From assembly GCF_030929605.1 (NCBI RefSeq), contig NZ_JAVFVS010000012.1, positions 310,001-374,000 on the forward strand: a stretch of DNA of 64,000 nt. The letters are read 5' to 3'. Position numbers and translations under genes: made by a program. The notes under the pieces were generated by a model. That model ran no database searches and was not told where the DNA came from. It saw only the letters and a program-made list of their open reading frames with translations. Below are positions 23,920 to 32,010 of the stretch, one piece after another. How positions within the stretch are numbered: position 1 is the stretch's first letter; each line of letters begins with the position of its first letter. The DNA is from Flavobacterium sp. LHD-80. Its GTDB lineage: Bacteria; Bacteroidota; Bacteroidia; Flavobacteriales; Flavobacteriaceae.

Positions 23920-24795
23920 ATGAAAGCATACGTATTTCCAGGTCAGGGCGCACAGTTTACAGGAATGGGCAAAGACTTATATGAAAACTCGGCTTTAGCC
24001 AAAGAATTATTCGAAAAAGCTAATGAAATTTTAGGTTTTAGAATTACAGATATTATGTTTGAAGGTACTGCCGAAGAACTAAAAGAAACTAAAGTGACGC
24101 AACCAGCTGTATTTTTACACTCGGTTATTTTAGCTAAAACTTTAGGAGAAGATTTTAAACCAGAAATGGTTGCAGGACATTCTTTAGGAGAATTTTCAGC
24201 TTTGGTTGCTAACGGAACTTTATCTTTTGAAGATGGCTTGAAATTAGTTTCTCAACGTGCTTTAGCAATGCAAAAAGCCTGCGAAATCACGCCATCTACA
24301 ATGGCTGCGGTTTTAGGTTTAGCTGATAATGTTGTTGAAGAAGTTTGCGCTTCTATCGACGGAATTGTAGTTGCTGCAAACTATAACTGCCCAGGTCAAT
24401 TAGTAATTTCTGGCGAAACTACAGCAGTTGAAAAAGCTTGTGAAGCGATGAAAGCTGCAGGAGCAAAACGCGCTTTAATCCTACCTGTTGGTGGAGCTTT
24501 TCACTCGCCAATGATGGAACCAGCAAGAGAAGAATTGGCTGCTGCTATTGAAGCAACTACTTTCTCAACTCCTATTTGCCCAGTTTACCAAAACGTAACA
24601 GCAAATGCGGTTTCTGATGCAAACGAAATTAAAAAGAACTTAATCATTCAATTGACAGCTCCTGTAAAATGGACACAATCTGTACAGCAAATGATCGCTG
24701 ATGGTGCAACTTTGTTCACTGAAGTTGGCCCAGGAAAAGTATTGGCTGGTTTGATTAATAAAATCGATAAAGAAGCTGCCACTGCTAACGCATAA
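23920..24795 (+). CDS. fabD: Malonyl-CoA:ACP transacylase
   Basis: FabD transfers malonyl from CoA to acyl carrier protein and so feeds fatty acid elongation. The 291-residue enzyme has the FPGQGAQ start (residues 6-12), nucleophile Ser88 in GHSLGEFSAL, the NYNCPGQ segment near 154-160 and His195 in GGAFHSPMM. The GPGKVLAGL motif lies near the end. All family positions are intact. Unlike many bacteria, it does not lie in a fab cluster here; it stands alone with its own promoter and a shared terminator. Confidence 0.96.
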   Translation: MKAYVFPGQGAQFTGMGKDLYENSALAKELFEKANEILGFRITDIMFEGTAEELKETKVTQPAVFLHSVILAKTLGEDFKPEMVAGHSLGEFSALVANGTLSFEDGLKLVSQRALAMQKACEITPSTMAAVLGLADNVVEEVCASIDGIVVAANYNCPGQLVISGETTAVEKACEAMKAAGAKRALILPVGGAFHSPMMEPAREELAAAIEATTFSTPICPVYQNVTANAVSDANEIKKNLIIQLTAPVKWTQSVQQMIADGATLFTEVGPGKVLAGLINKIDKEAATANA

Positions 24796-24847
24796 TTAGT
24801 GTTCAGTATTCAGTTTTTAGCGATCAGTTAAAAACGATACTCATAAA

Positions 24848-24885
24848 AAAATCCTCATAAACTTTAAACAGTTTATGAGGATTTT
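24848..24885. terminator. Bidirectional terminator between fabD and the toxin gene
   Basis: AAAATCCTCATAAAC (24848-24862) pairs exactly with GTTTATGAGGATTTT (24871-24885). Confidence 0.92.
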
Positions 24886-24889
24886 GTTT

Positions 24890-25216
24890 TTATAGCTCTT
24901 TTGCTTCTGCGTTGTAATTATTTAAAATTCCAGTAATCAAATAATTTTGATTTCTTTTTTCAAAAAATACATACCAAGTTGTTCTGGTATTGGGTTTATA
25001 AAAAATATATTCTGAACCTAAGTAACTAAGAGATTTTGGAGTTTTCTTATGCGGAGATTTTTTTATTCTTTCTAGAATTGCATTATGTATATCAGAAACA
25101 TAATCTTCCGCAGATTCAATAAAACCAAAATATTCCTTTTTATATAATGTTACAACTAAATCATCCAGATATCGAATTACTTCTGGTGTAAAAATAACTT
25201 CTATTTTCCCCACCAT
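24890..25216 (-). CDS. RelE/ParE-superfamily toxin
   Basis: This 108-residue basic-plus-hydrophobic protein has the RelE/ParE fold pattern: a first strand IEVIFTPEVI, a helical hairpin with a Tyr/Phe-rich segment, then SLGSEYIFYKPNTRTTWYVFFEKR-like strands (positions about 64-90). Such toxins cut ribosome-bound mRNA (RelE) or poison gyrase (ParE); which applies here is open. Its ATG overlaps the upstream antitoxin gene by 16 nt in another frame, the typical coupling of TA pairs. It is convergent with fabD. Confidence 0.82.
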   Translation of the reverse strand: MVGKIEVIFTPEVIRYLDDLVVTLYKKEYFGFIESAEDYVSDIHNAILERIKKSPHKKTPKSLSYLGSEYIFYKPNTRTTWYVFFEKRNQNYLITGILNNYNAEAKEL

Positions 25217-25392
25217 TCTCTAATTCTTCTAATAGATTCAGCTTTTGCTTGCTCTGGTGTTAATCCTTTTGCAAACTCGGCATCAAAATCAAAAGTTTCA
25301 GGGTCTATACCTTTAAATTTAGGTTTTTGAACTTCGTATTCTACTCTTGGCTCTTCAACCTTGTTTTTTTTATTTTCTTTATCCGAATTCAT
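25201..25392 (-). CDS. Antitoxin partner, 63 aa
   Basis: This short, strongly charged protein is mostly disordered at the N-terminus (Lys/Glu-rich, residues 1-30) with a helix near the end (LTPEQAKAESIRRIREWWGK, residues 44-63). It precedes the RelE/ParE-type toxin and overlaps it by 16 nt. There is no recognisable DNA-binding fold, so autoregulation is not evident; antitoxins of this size often bind the toxin by a C-terminal helix, which fits. The call rests mainly on position and charge. Confidence 0.75.
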   Translation of the reverse strand: MNSDKENKKNKVEEPRVEYEVQKPKFKGIDPETFDFDAEFAKGLTPEQAKAESIRRIREWWGK

Positions 25393-25444
25393 TATTCCTA
25401 CATTTTTAATTCTTACAAATTTACAAAATAAAATGAATCAAAAT

Positions 25445-26350
25445 TTATAATGCTTTCTTTTCCTTCTTCTTATAATTCACAATAAAAACGCCAAGAATAA
25501 TAAGTGCAGTGGCAATAATAAAATCGATTGTAATGATTTCATCTAAAAGAAGCCAGCCTAAAAATACTGCAATTATAGTATTTATGTAGGACAAAATAGA
25601 AACCTGAACTGCCGTAACATGCTTTAAAGCATAATTATAACAGAAAAAAGCAATCACAGATCCAAAAATTGACAAATACAAAGCTGCCAAAACACTTCTG
25701 GAAGTCCACGAACTGAAATCTGGATTTGGCGAAAAAATGGATGCCAAAACCAACTGAATGCAAGAGGCAGATGTAAATTGATAAAACAAGTTAAGCACAA
25801 TATTGTTTGATTTATTAGCGTGTGTTTTGGTATAAATTGTTCCAATAGCCCAAGCCAAAATTGCAAAACCCATGAACATCATTCCGGTTCGGTAATCAGG
25901 ATCCAAAAACGACCCAAGTCCGTCTTTAAAAATAAAAACGACTCCAGAAAATCCAATTAACACTCCAACAAAACCTTTAAAACTCATTTTTTGCAAGCCA
26001 ACTAAAATGCTTCCAAGAAATATCAATATGGGAGATAATGCACTTATTACAGAAGCTAATCCGCTTGGCAATGTTTGTTCAGCAATTGTGGTAAAACCAT
26101 TCGCAATTACAATCATTAAAACTGACGGAACAAGTTGTTGCTTGAAATTTCCCCAACCAATCCATTTTAGTTGTTTTTTAAACAACAAAATAGTCATCAT
26201 TATTAATCCCGCAAGTCCTTGACGAATTGAAGTTACAAACCAAGGCGGAATCGTTTCAACCGCAACTCGAATTCCTAAAAAGGTGGTTCCCCAAACAATT
26301 CCAATAGCTGCAAGAGCAAAAATCAATTTATAATCTAAACTTTGTTTCAT
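25445..26350 (-). CDS. EamA/DMT-family permease
   Basis: This 301-residue inner-membrane transporter is of the drug/metabolite superfamily: ten predicted helices as two EamA repeats (about 5-140 and 155-295). Typical motifs are GIVWGTTFLGIRVAVETIPP near the start and the second-half SYINTIIAVFLGWLLLDE. The cytoplasmic C-terminus ends in a Lys-rich tail. The usual role is export of amino acids or metabolites, but the substrate is unknown. It stands alone between the TA pair and the galE operon. Confidence 0.9.
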   Translation of the reverse strand: MKQSLDYKLIFALAAIGIVWGTTFLGIRVAVETIPPWFVTSIRQGLAGLIMMTILLFKKQLKWIGWGNFKQQLVPSVLMIVIANGFTTIAEQTLPSGLASVISALSPILIFLGSILVGLQKMSFKGFVGVLIGFSGVVFIFKDGLGSFLDPDYRTGMMFMGFAILAWAIGTIYTKTHANKSNNIVLNLFYQFTSASCIQLVLASIFSPNPDFSSWTSRSVLAALYLSIFGSVIAFFCYNYALKHVTAVQVSILSYINTIIAVFLGWLLLDEIITIDFIIATALIILGVFIVNYKKKEKKAL

Positions 26351-26373
26351 AAAAGTGAAATTCCATTTAAAAA

Positions 26374-26410
26374 AAATACCAAATAATCACAGATCGATTA
26401 TTTGGTATTT
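26374..26410 (-). terminator. Terminator of the DegT-NTF2-galE operon
   Basis: AAATACCAAATAATC (26374-26388) pairs exactly with GATTATTTGGTATTT (26396-26410); read leftward it is followed by T-rich sequence. Confidence 0.9.
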
Positions 26411-26471
26411 TATTTTATTAATTAGACACACCGCAGTATGCCTCTACAATATATTTTTTTTCTAAATTTTC

Positions 26472-27485
26472 TTAAGAACGAACTTTCTGTTCCCATTTCC
26501 AGGCACTTGCCATTGCTTCGTCTAAACTTAGTTCCGCTTTCCAGCCTAAAACATTATTTGCTTTATCTGTATTTGCATAAGCTTCAGTAATATCACCTTC
26601 GCGGCGCGGTTTAATTACGTATGGCAATTTTTTATCACTTACTTTTTCAAAGCTATGAATCACTTCAAGAACTGAACTTCCTTTTCCAGTTCCTAAATTA
26701 AATGTTTCAACTTTTGCTAAATTCTTTTTATTCAATAAACGCTGTAATGCAATAACGTGTGCTTTTGCTAAATCTACAACGTGAATATAATCACGAACAG
26801 CTGTTCCATCTGGTGTTGGATAATCATTTCCAAAAACAGACAATTCCTGACGCAATCCTACTCCAGTTTGTGTAATAAACGGAACTAAATTTTGAGGAAC
26901 TCCTAATGGTAATTCTCCAATTTCAGTTGAAGAATGCGCTCCAACCGGATTAAAATAACGCAATAAAATAGCGCTGATATTAGTTACTTTAGCTGTATCG
27001 GTAATGATTTCTTCTCCAATTTGCTTTGTATTTCCGTAAGGCGACATTGCTGTTTGTACAGGTGCATCTTCTGTAATTGGCATTTTTTCAGCTTGACCGT
27101 AAACCGTACAAGACGAGCTAAAAATAAAACTTGCCTCAGGTTTTTGCTGTAATTCCTGCAAAAGATAAACTAAACTGCTAATGTTGTTTTCATAATACAA
27201 CAATGGCTGTTCAACACTTTCACCAACTGCTTTTGAAGCTGCAAAATGAATTACTCCAGTAACGTCATTATGTTTTTTAAAGAAATCCTGAACGGCACTT
27301 TTTTCTCTTAAATCAATTTTTTCAAATAAAGGCGTTTTTCCCGTAATCGCTGTAATTCCTTTTAAAACATCTTCTGAAGAGTTTGAGAGATTATCAATGA
27401 TCACAACTTCAAAGCCTTCATTTTGCAATTCGACTACGGTGTGAGAACCAATAAATCCTAATCCTCCTGTTACTAATACTTTCAT
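26472..27485 (-). CDS. galE: UDP-glucose 4-epimerase
   Basis: GalE interconverts UDP-glucose and UDP-galactose (often also the N-acetyl forms). The 337-residue SDR enzyme has the NAD motif GGLGFIGSH (7-15), catalytic Tyr150 and Lys154 in SPYGNTK, and the Ser run FSSSCTVYG at 122-130. GTAVRDYIHVVDLAKAH is the family's sugar-binding segment. It is the last gene of a leftward operon with an NTF2-like gene (16-nt gap) and a sugar aminotransferase. The context points to surface-glycan precursors, not galactose catabolism. Confidence 0.95.
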   Translation of the reverse strand: MKVLVTGGLGFIGSHTVVELQNEGFEVVIIDNLSNSSEDVLKGITAITGKTPLFEKIDLREKSAVQDFFKKHNDVTGVIHFAASKAVGESVEQPLLYYENNISSLVYLLQELQQKPEASFIFSSSCTVYGQAEKMPITEDAPVQTAMSPYGNTKQIGEEIITDTAKVTNISAILLRYFNPVGAHSSTEIGELPLGVPQNLVPFITQTGVGLRQELSVFGNDYPTPDGTAVRDYIHVVDLAKAHVIALQRLLNKKNLAKVETFNLGTGKGSSVLEVIHSFEKVSDKKLPYVIKPRREGDITEAYANTDKANNVLGWKAELSLDEAMASAWKWEQKVRS

Positions 27486-27501
27486 TTTTTTTTGGTTGTT
27501 T

Positions 27502-27942
27502 TTATGTAGTTAATTTATAAGCTTGCCTCGCAATAAGTGTCCATTTATTTTTTTGCTTTTGCCAAACAAGCATTATTCCTATTTTAATATCTTTATCAAC
27601 ACCGCCATCTTTAGTATGAGCCACGAGTAAATGTCTTACAATCGCAACATCATTTTGAATTGCAATGGTTTGGTCTTGAAAATCTATGGTTACAAAATCC
27701 GATTTTCCGCTAACAATTCCATCAATAAATTCTGCCTGATTTTGAAAAGTTCCATTCGAATGAACATAACTCAAATTTTCTGCTGTTAATGCTTTCAATT
27801 TTGCGCCATCAGCATCAATCATCGCTTTACGCAAAATTTCAACCTGATCTTTAACAGCTGTCTCCTCTTTTGCATTTGATTTTTGAGCAAAAGCCGAAAC
27901 TTGAAGAAGTATTGCTAAAATTAAAACAGAAAATCTATTCAT
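27502..27942 (-). CDS. Exported NTF2-like (DUF4440) protein
   Basis: This 146-residue protein has a signal peptide (about 1-19, ending AFAQ) and a SnoaL/NTF2-like cone fold of the DUF4440 type: ILRKAMIDADGAKLKALTAE, then LSYVHSNGTFQN, and strands to the end KWTLIARQAYKL. It starts 3 nt after the aminotransferase stop and precedes galE by 16 nt, so it belongs to that operon. No catalytic residues are evident; a small-molecule-binding role is possible. Confidence 0.85.
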   Translation of the reverse strand: MNRFSVLILAILLQVSAFAQKSNAKEETAVKDQVEILRKAMIDADGAKLKALTAENLSYVHSNGTFQNQAEFIDGIVSGKSDFVTIDFQDQTIAIQNDVAIVRHLLVAHTKDGGVDKDIKIGIMLVWQKQKNKWTLIARQAYKLTT

Positions 27943-27945
27943 AAT

Positions 27946-29079
27946 TTATTTGTTTAAAAATTCTAAAACCGAATCCGTAATAAATTTAATTTGTTCGTCG
28001 TCAAGCTCTGTATGCATTGGCAAAGCAATTACTTCCTGAACTAATTGATTGGTAACTGGAAATTGCTCTTCTTTATAACGTGTATCAACATAAGCTTTTT
28101 GAGAATGCAACGGAATTGGGTAATAAATTGCACAAGGAATTTGCTTATCCTGCAAATGTTGCAATAAAGCATTTCTGTCAGCATCAATAATTCTTAATAC
28201 ATATTGATGAAAAACGTGATCATTTTCATTAGCATCAAAATCGGGCGTAATGATATGTGCATTTCCTGCAAAAGCCGCATTGTATTTTGTTGCCGCTAAA
28301 CGACGCGCTTTATTATATTCATCAAGTAAAGGCAATTTTGCATTCAAAACTCCAGCCTGAATACTATCTAAACGAGAATTCACTCCCACAACATCGTGGT
28401 GGTAACGCTCATACATTCCGTGATTTACAATTCCGCGGATAATGTGCGCTAATTTATCATCATTTGTAAAAATTGCTCCACCATCTCCATAACAACCTAA
28501 GTTTTTAGATGGAAAAAATGAAGTTGCTGCAACGTGACCAATCACTCCAACTTTAGTTTTTACACCAGATTTAGAAATATAATCAGCCCCAATTGCCTGA
28601 GCATTATCTTCAATTACGTATAAATTATGTTCAGCTGCAATTTCCATAATTGCATCCATATTTGCAGCGCGTCCAAATAAATGTACTGGAACAATAGCCT
28701 TAGTTTTTGGCGTAATAGCTTTTTTAATTGCTTCGATATCAATGTTCATATTTACCATATCAACATCAACTAAAACTGGAGTTAATTGCAACAAAGCGAT
28801 AACCTCAACAGTAGCTGCAAAAGTAAAATCGGCAGTAATAACTTCATCTCCTGGCTTCAAATCTAATCCCATCATGGCAATCTGCAAAGCATCTGTTCCA
28901 TTTGCACACGGAATTACGTGTTTAGCGCCTAAATAGTCTTCAAGATTTTTTTGAAACTGATGAACCAATGGTCCGTTTATGTAAGTATTTGTATCTAAAA
29001 CTTCCTGAATTGAAGCGTCAACAGTAGATTTTATTTTTTCATATTGACTCTTTAAGTCAACCATTTGTATTTTTTTCAT
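27946..29079 (-). CDS. DegT/DnrJ/EryC1/StrS sugar aminotransferase
   Basis: This PLP enzyme of the DegT family aminates keto-sugar nucleotides for O-antigen or other glycans. PLP-binding Lys is in FFPSKNLGCYGDGGA (Lys192 with this start), with the preceding EDNAQAIGA and the substrate loop PCANGTDALQ. I use the ATG at 29079 (MKKIQMVDLKSQYEKI), which matches family N-termini; an ATG at 29091 would add four residues. It is the first gene of the operon with the NTF2-like gene and galE, and is divergent from waaA. The exact sugar product is unknown. Confidence 0.88.
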   Translation of the reverse strand: MKKIQMVDLKSQYEKIKSTVDASIQEVLDTNTYINGPLVHQFQKNLEDYLGAKHVIPCANGTDALQIAMMGLDLKPGDEVITADFTFAATVEVIALLQLTPVLVDVDMVNMNIDIEAIKKAITPKTKAIVPVHLFGRAANMDAIMEIAAEHNLYVIEDNAQAIGADYISKSGVKTKVGVIGHVAATSFFPSKNLGCYGDGGAIFTNDDKLAHIIRGIVNHGMYERYHHDVVGVNSRLDSIQAGVLNAKLPLLDEYNKARRLAATKYNAAFAGNAHIITPDFDANENDHVFHQYVLRIIDADRNALLQHLQDKQIPCAIYYPIPLHSQKAYVDTRYKEEQFPVTNQLVQEVIALPMHTELDDEQIKFITDSVLEFLNK

Positions 29080-29213
29080 TTTGAATAACATTTAAAATAA
29101 AGACCTGATTTGTAAACATAATCTTTAAAAGGAGCAACAAAAATAGTTATTTAATACCTGCAAACCAATGAAAATAATCGAAAGAAATGTAATTTAGCCA
29201 CAAAAATAAACAG

Positions 29214-30455
29214 ATGCTTTTTTTATACAATTTAGTTATTTCTATTGCGGGGTTTTTTCTGAAAATCGTGGCGCTTTTTAGTCCGAAAATTAAGCTTTTT
29301 GTAGAAGGTCGAAAAAATGTTTTTTCAATTTTAGAAGAAAAAATACAGCCGGAGGACAAAACAATCTGGTTTCATTCGGCCTCACTTGGCGAATATGAAC
29401 AAGGACTTCCTGTCATTGAAAAAATCAAAGAAAAATATCCGTCGCATAAAATCATTGTAACCTTTTTTTCACCATCTGGATACGAAGTGCGTAAAAATAA
29501 CACAGTTGCCGATGTTACTGTCTACCTGCCTTTAGACACTAAAAGCAATGCAAAGAGATTTCTAAAATTAGCCCATCCGGAACTGGCATTCTTTATTAAA
29601 TATGAATTTTGGCTTAACTATTTAAAAGAATTAGAAAAAAGCAAAACACCAACTTATTTGATTTCCGGCATCTTTAGAGATAATCAGATGTTTTTTAAAT
29701 GGTATGGCGGTTTTTACCGAAAAGCCCTGAAAGCTTTTACCTATTTTTTTGTTCAGAATGAAAAATCAAAAGAAAAAATTGAAACCCTAGGTTTTCAAAA
29801 TGTAATTGTTTCTGGAGACACACGTTTTGATCGCGTTGCTGCTATATTAGAAAGAGATAATACTGTTGCCTTTATTGAAAAATTCAAAAACAATGGGCCA
29901 ACAATTGTCATAGGAAGTTCTTGGCCAAAGGACGAAGCTTTATTAGCTAATTACATTAATCAAGCTTCGGACAATGTAAAATTCATAATTGCACCACATA
30001 ATATTAAAGAAGATCAAATTTCGAGTCTAAAATCTCAAATTACAAAATCTGCGGTTTTGTTTTCAGAAAAAGAGCAAGTATCTGATTTAGCAAATTATAG
30101 CGTTTTTATTATTGATACGATCGGCTTATTAACCAAAATATACAGCTACGGGACAATTGCCTATGTTGGTGGCGGTTTTGGGAATCCTGGAATACACAAC
30201 ATCTTAGAGCCGGCAACATTCGGAATCCCAATTTTAATTGGCCCGAATTACTCCAATTTTGCCGAAGCAGTTTCATTAGTAAAATTAGGAGGTTGCATTT
30301 CTATTTCTAACGAAACAGAATTGAAAAGTCATTTTGATCGTTTATTAACCGATGAAGTATTTTTTAAAGAAAAAAGCAAAATCTGCAGCGACTTTATTCA
30401 AGACAATAAAGGCGCTACAAACTGCATTATGAAAATAGTTTCAGAAACAATTTGA
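29214..30455 (+). CDS. waaA: 3-deoxy-D-manno-octulosonic acid transferase
   Basis: WaaA (KdtA) adds Kdo to lipid A precursor at the inner membrane. The 413-residue GT30 enzyme has an N-terminal membrane-associated helix (1-22), the SASLGEYEQG motif with Glu60 (the position of the catalytic base in E. coli WaaA), GDTRFDR near 202, and the Kdo-binding VGGGFGNPGIHNILEPA stretch near 320. The length is normal. It is divergent from the DegT aminotransferase, consistent with an envelope-glycan locus. It is followed by a 349-bp space with no gene. Confidence 0.94.
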   Translation: MLFLYNLVISIAGFFLKIVALFSPKIKLFVEGRKNVFSILEEKIQPEDKTIWFHSASLGEYEQGLPVIEKIKEKYPSHKIIVTFFSPSGYEVRKNNTVADVTVYLPLDTKSNAKRFLKLAHPELAFFIKYEFWLNYLKELEKSKTPTYLISGIFRDNQMFFKWYGGFYRKALKAFTYFFVQNEKSKEKIETLGFQNVIVSGDTRFDRVAAILERDNTVAFIEKFKNNGPTIVIGSSWPKDEALLANYINQASDNVKFIIAPHNIKEDQISSLKSQITKSAVLFSEKEQVSDLANYSVFIIDTIGLLTKIYSYGTIAYVGGGFGNPGIHNILEPATFGIPILIGPNYSNFAEAVSLVKLGGCISISNETELKSHFDRLLTDEVFFKEKSKICSDFIQDNKGATNCIMKIVSETI

Positions 30456-30759
30456 AATTTCCAAACCAACAAAAGCTTCCAAAACAGAAAAAACAGCCTT
30501 TAAAAGCATTAAAAAGAAGCAAAATCAAAACGATTCGTTTAAAGAATATTCGATAAAAAACAAAATAAACTGCAACTGAGTGAATCTAAAACATTAATTT
30601 TGATGCTGAATATGCAGCGAAAAATAATTTCCGCAAAAAATACCATAATATAATATTTTTTTAGTATTTTGGCATGTTTTTTGATAAATAAGATAATCGT
30701 GAGCGATGAAAATATTTTAAAAAAAAAGTGAAAAAATATTTTACATATTAAAAAATTTA
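30456..30759. other. Gene-free AT-rich spacer
   Basis: About 300 bp between waaA and the lipoprotein gene. No credible frame, hairpin or known RNA was seen; it is A-rich and purine-biased on the plus strand. It may hold upstream control sites of the lipoprotein promoter. Confidence 0.5.
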
Positions 30760-30767
30760 TATCTTTG
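30760..30767 (+). promoter_or_regulatory. -7 box TATCTTTG of the lipoprotein gene
   Basis: A full consensus -7 box 37 bp before the ATG, preceded by A/T tracts (30720-30759). It looks like a strong promoter. Confidence 0.75.
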
Positions 30768-30804
30768 CCACGAATTAATAATTAACCTTTTATAATAAAG
30801 TAAG

Positions 30805-31020
30805 ATGAAAAAAGTATTTTTAAGTTTAGCTGTTGTTGCTGTATTAACTGTTGTATCTTGTAAAAAAGCTGACGCTGCTGCTGAAGCTCCTGCTGTAGAT
30901 TCTGCTGCTGTTGCTGTTGATTCAGCTGCTGCTGTAGTTGATTCTGCTGCTGCAACTGTTGATTCTGCTGCTGCTAAAGTTGACTCTGCTGCTGCTAAAG
31001 TAGAAGAAGTAAAAAAATAA
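30805..31020 (+). CDS. Alanine-zipper small lipoprotein with five heptads
   Basis: This 71-residue protein has a lipoprotein signal peptide with lipobox VVSC (Cys19), followed by a short Ala/Lys linker. Five exact heptads follow, VDSAAVA, VDSAAAV, VDSAAAT, VDSAAAK, VDSAAAK (31-65), then VEEVKK. Val at a and Ala at d make an alanine-type coiled coil, as in Lpp (Braun lipoprotein), which also ends in Lys for peptidoglycan linkage. The homology is analogy only. The residues after Cys19 are KK, not acidic, so surface export by a flavobacterial lipoprotein export signal is not expected. A consensus promoter and a terminator suggest strong single-gene expression. The heptads are encoded by a 21-bp DNA repeat. 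Confidence 0.85.
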   Translation: MKKVFLSLAVVAVLTVVSCKKADAAAEAPAVDSAAVAVDSAAAVVDSAAATVDSAAAKVDSAAAKVEEVKK

Positions 31021-31045
31021 TTAGAACTTAAGTTCTAAAAATTTT

Positions 31046-31072
31046 AAAACCATCATAGCGATGGTTTTTTTT
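31046..31072 (+). terminator. Terminator of the lipoprotein gene
   Basis: AAAACCATC (31046-31054) pairs with GATGGTTTT (31060-31068), followed by TTTT. A second small hairpin AGAACTTAAGTTCT precedes it (31023-31036). Confidence 0.9.
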
Positions 31073-31229
31073 ATGCTTAAAATTTAGCAAATAGCAATAA
31101 AATAAAATTCCAAATCCCAAAAATACGTAGCATATTTTAGGATTTGGAATTTTGCATTATTAAAAAGCTTCACATCGCCTCAACAAGTTCTTTATTGGAA
31201 TTTAGAATTTTAAAATACCGGGATTTCAT

Positions 31230-31607
31230 CTATTCCATTTCTTCTTCTTCAACAACCTCTTCATCTTCAAAAATCGAATCATTTGAAGAAAAGTCCAAAA
31301 TCTCTGATTTTACAGCATAAGTAACAATTTCTTTTATTCCTTTCTGCAAAAGCAATTCCGTACTGTATTTACGGCTTGTTGCAAAATGAACCTCACCTAA
31401 CATCAATTTAAAAAAATACTTCCCTCCAGAACCTTTAAATTTCAAAAACTTCGCAAGCTCAATATTCGCCTTGAATTTCTGAATATCTTCTTCGCACTCA
31501 AATCGCAGCTCATAGCTCAAACTTGTAAAAATCACTTTTCCCTTCCTAGAAGTGAATGTAAATTTATACTCATCATTAAACCGCCTGCTGATTACGAATG
31601 CACCCAT
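31230..31607 (-). CDS. YegP/DUF1508-family protein
   Basis: This 125-residue small cytoplasmic protein contains a DUF1508 (YegP) type beta-alpha repeat: GKYFFKLMLGEVHFATSRKYSTE and a following helix LLQKGIKEIV (about 63-95). An N-terminal half has similar strands (YKFTFTSRKGKVIFTS), which may be a degenerate second repeat. The last 20 residues are a highly acidic tail. YegP-type proteins are small stress-associated proteins with no defined biochemistry. It stands alone, with a tandem repeat array behind its start. Confidence 0.75.
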   Translation of the reverse strand: MGAFVISRRFNDEYKFTFTSRKGKVIFTSLSYELRFECEEDIQKFKANIELAKFLKFKGSGGKYFFKLMLGEVHFATSRKYSTELLLQKGIKEIVTYAVKSEILDFSSNDSIFEDEEVVEEEEME

Positions 31608-31629
31608 TTAGAAATTTTAGATTGTTGAT

Positions 31630-31657
31630 TTTAGACTTTAGACTTTAGACTTTAGAC
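31630..31657. repeat. Heptamer tandem array (TTTAGAC)x4
   Basis: Four exact copies of TTTAGAC directly precede the octamer array. Confidence 0.9.
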
Positions 31658-31659
31658 TT

Positions 31660-31755
31660 CTTAGATTCTTAGATTCTTAGAATCTTAGAATCTTAGAATC
31701 TTAGAATCTTAGAATCTTAGAATCTTAGAATCTTAGAATCTTAGAATCTTAGAAT
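31660..31755. repeat. Octamer tandem array, 12 units of CTTAGATT/CTTAGAAT
   Basis: Two CTTAGATT units then ten exact CTTAGAAT units. The unit is the core of the dispersed CTTAG-type fragments at 20739, 54620, 61539 and 61651. The copy number probably varies between strains by slippage. No function is evident. Confidence 0.93.
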
Positions 31756-31807
31756 CTTTAAAATCAATTTACTTCGCAAATTGATTTTAACCAAGTTTAC
31801 ACCATAA

Positions 31808-31835
31808 AAAAAGCCTCTTCAAAAGAAGAGGCTTT
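31808..31835 (-). terminator. Terminator of the tRNA-Gly/tRNA-Leu unit
   Basis: AAAGCCTCTTC pairs with GAAGAGGCTTT over AAAA; read leftward it ends in TTTTTT. Confidence 0.92.
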
Positions 31836-31837
31836 AG

Positions 31838-31923
31838 TACTCAGAGCGGGACTTGAACCCGCACGAACATTGCTGTTCACTGGATTTTAAGTCCAGCGTG
31901 TCTACCAATTTCACCATCCGAGC
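31838..31923 (-). tRNA. tRNA-Leu (anticodon TAA)
   Basis: 86 nt. The acceptor stem GCTCGGA/TCTGAGT (two G-T pairs) has discriminator A. The anticodon loop CTTAAAA in stem CTGGA/TCCAG gives anticodon TAA for UUA. There is a long class II variable arm and a T-arm GCGGGTTCAAGTCCCGC. The 3' CCA is not encoded (CTA follows). Confidence 0.95.
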
Positions 31924-31934
31924 ATTGTATGGTT

Positions 31935-32010
31935 TGGAGCGAAAAACGGGGCTCGAACCCGCGACCTCGACCTTGGCAAGGTCGCGCTCTACCAACTGAG
32001 CTATTTTCGC
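31935..32010 (-). tRNA. tRNA-Gly (anticodon GCC)
   Basis: 76 nt including an encoded CCA. Acceptor GCGAAAA/TTTTCGC; anticodon loop TTGCCAA in stem CGACC/GGTCG gives GCC; T-arm GCGGGTTCGAGCCCCG. It lies upstream of tRNA-Leu on the same strand with an 11-nt gap; one transcript is likely. Confidence 0.96.

Noticed and set aside
30456..30804. Possible riboswitch or sRNA in the gap before the lipoprotein
   Set aside because: No conserved hairpin or known aptamer motif was seen, only a -7 box near the end.
31660..31755. Octamer array as a CRISPR
   Set aside because: Units are contiguous with no spacers; it is a simple tandem repeat.
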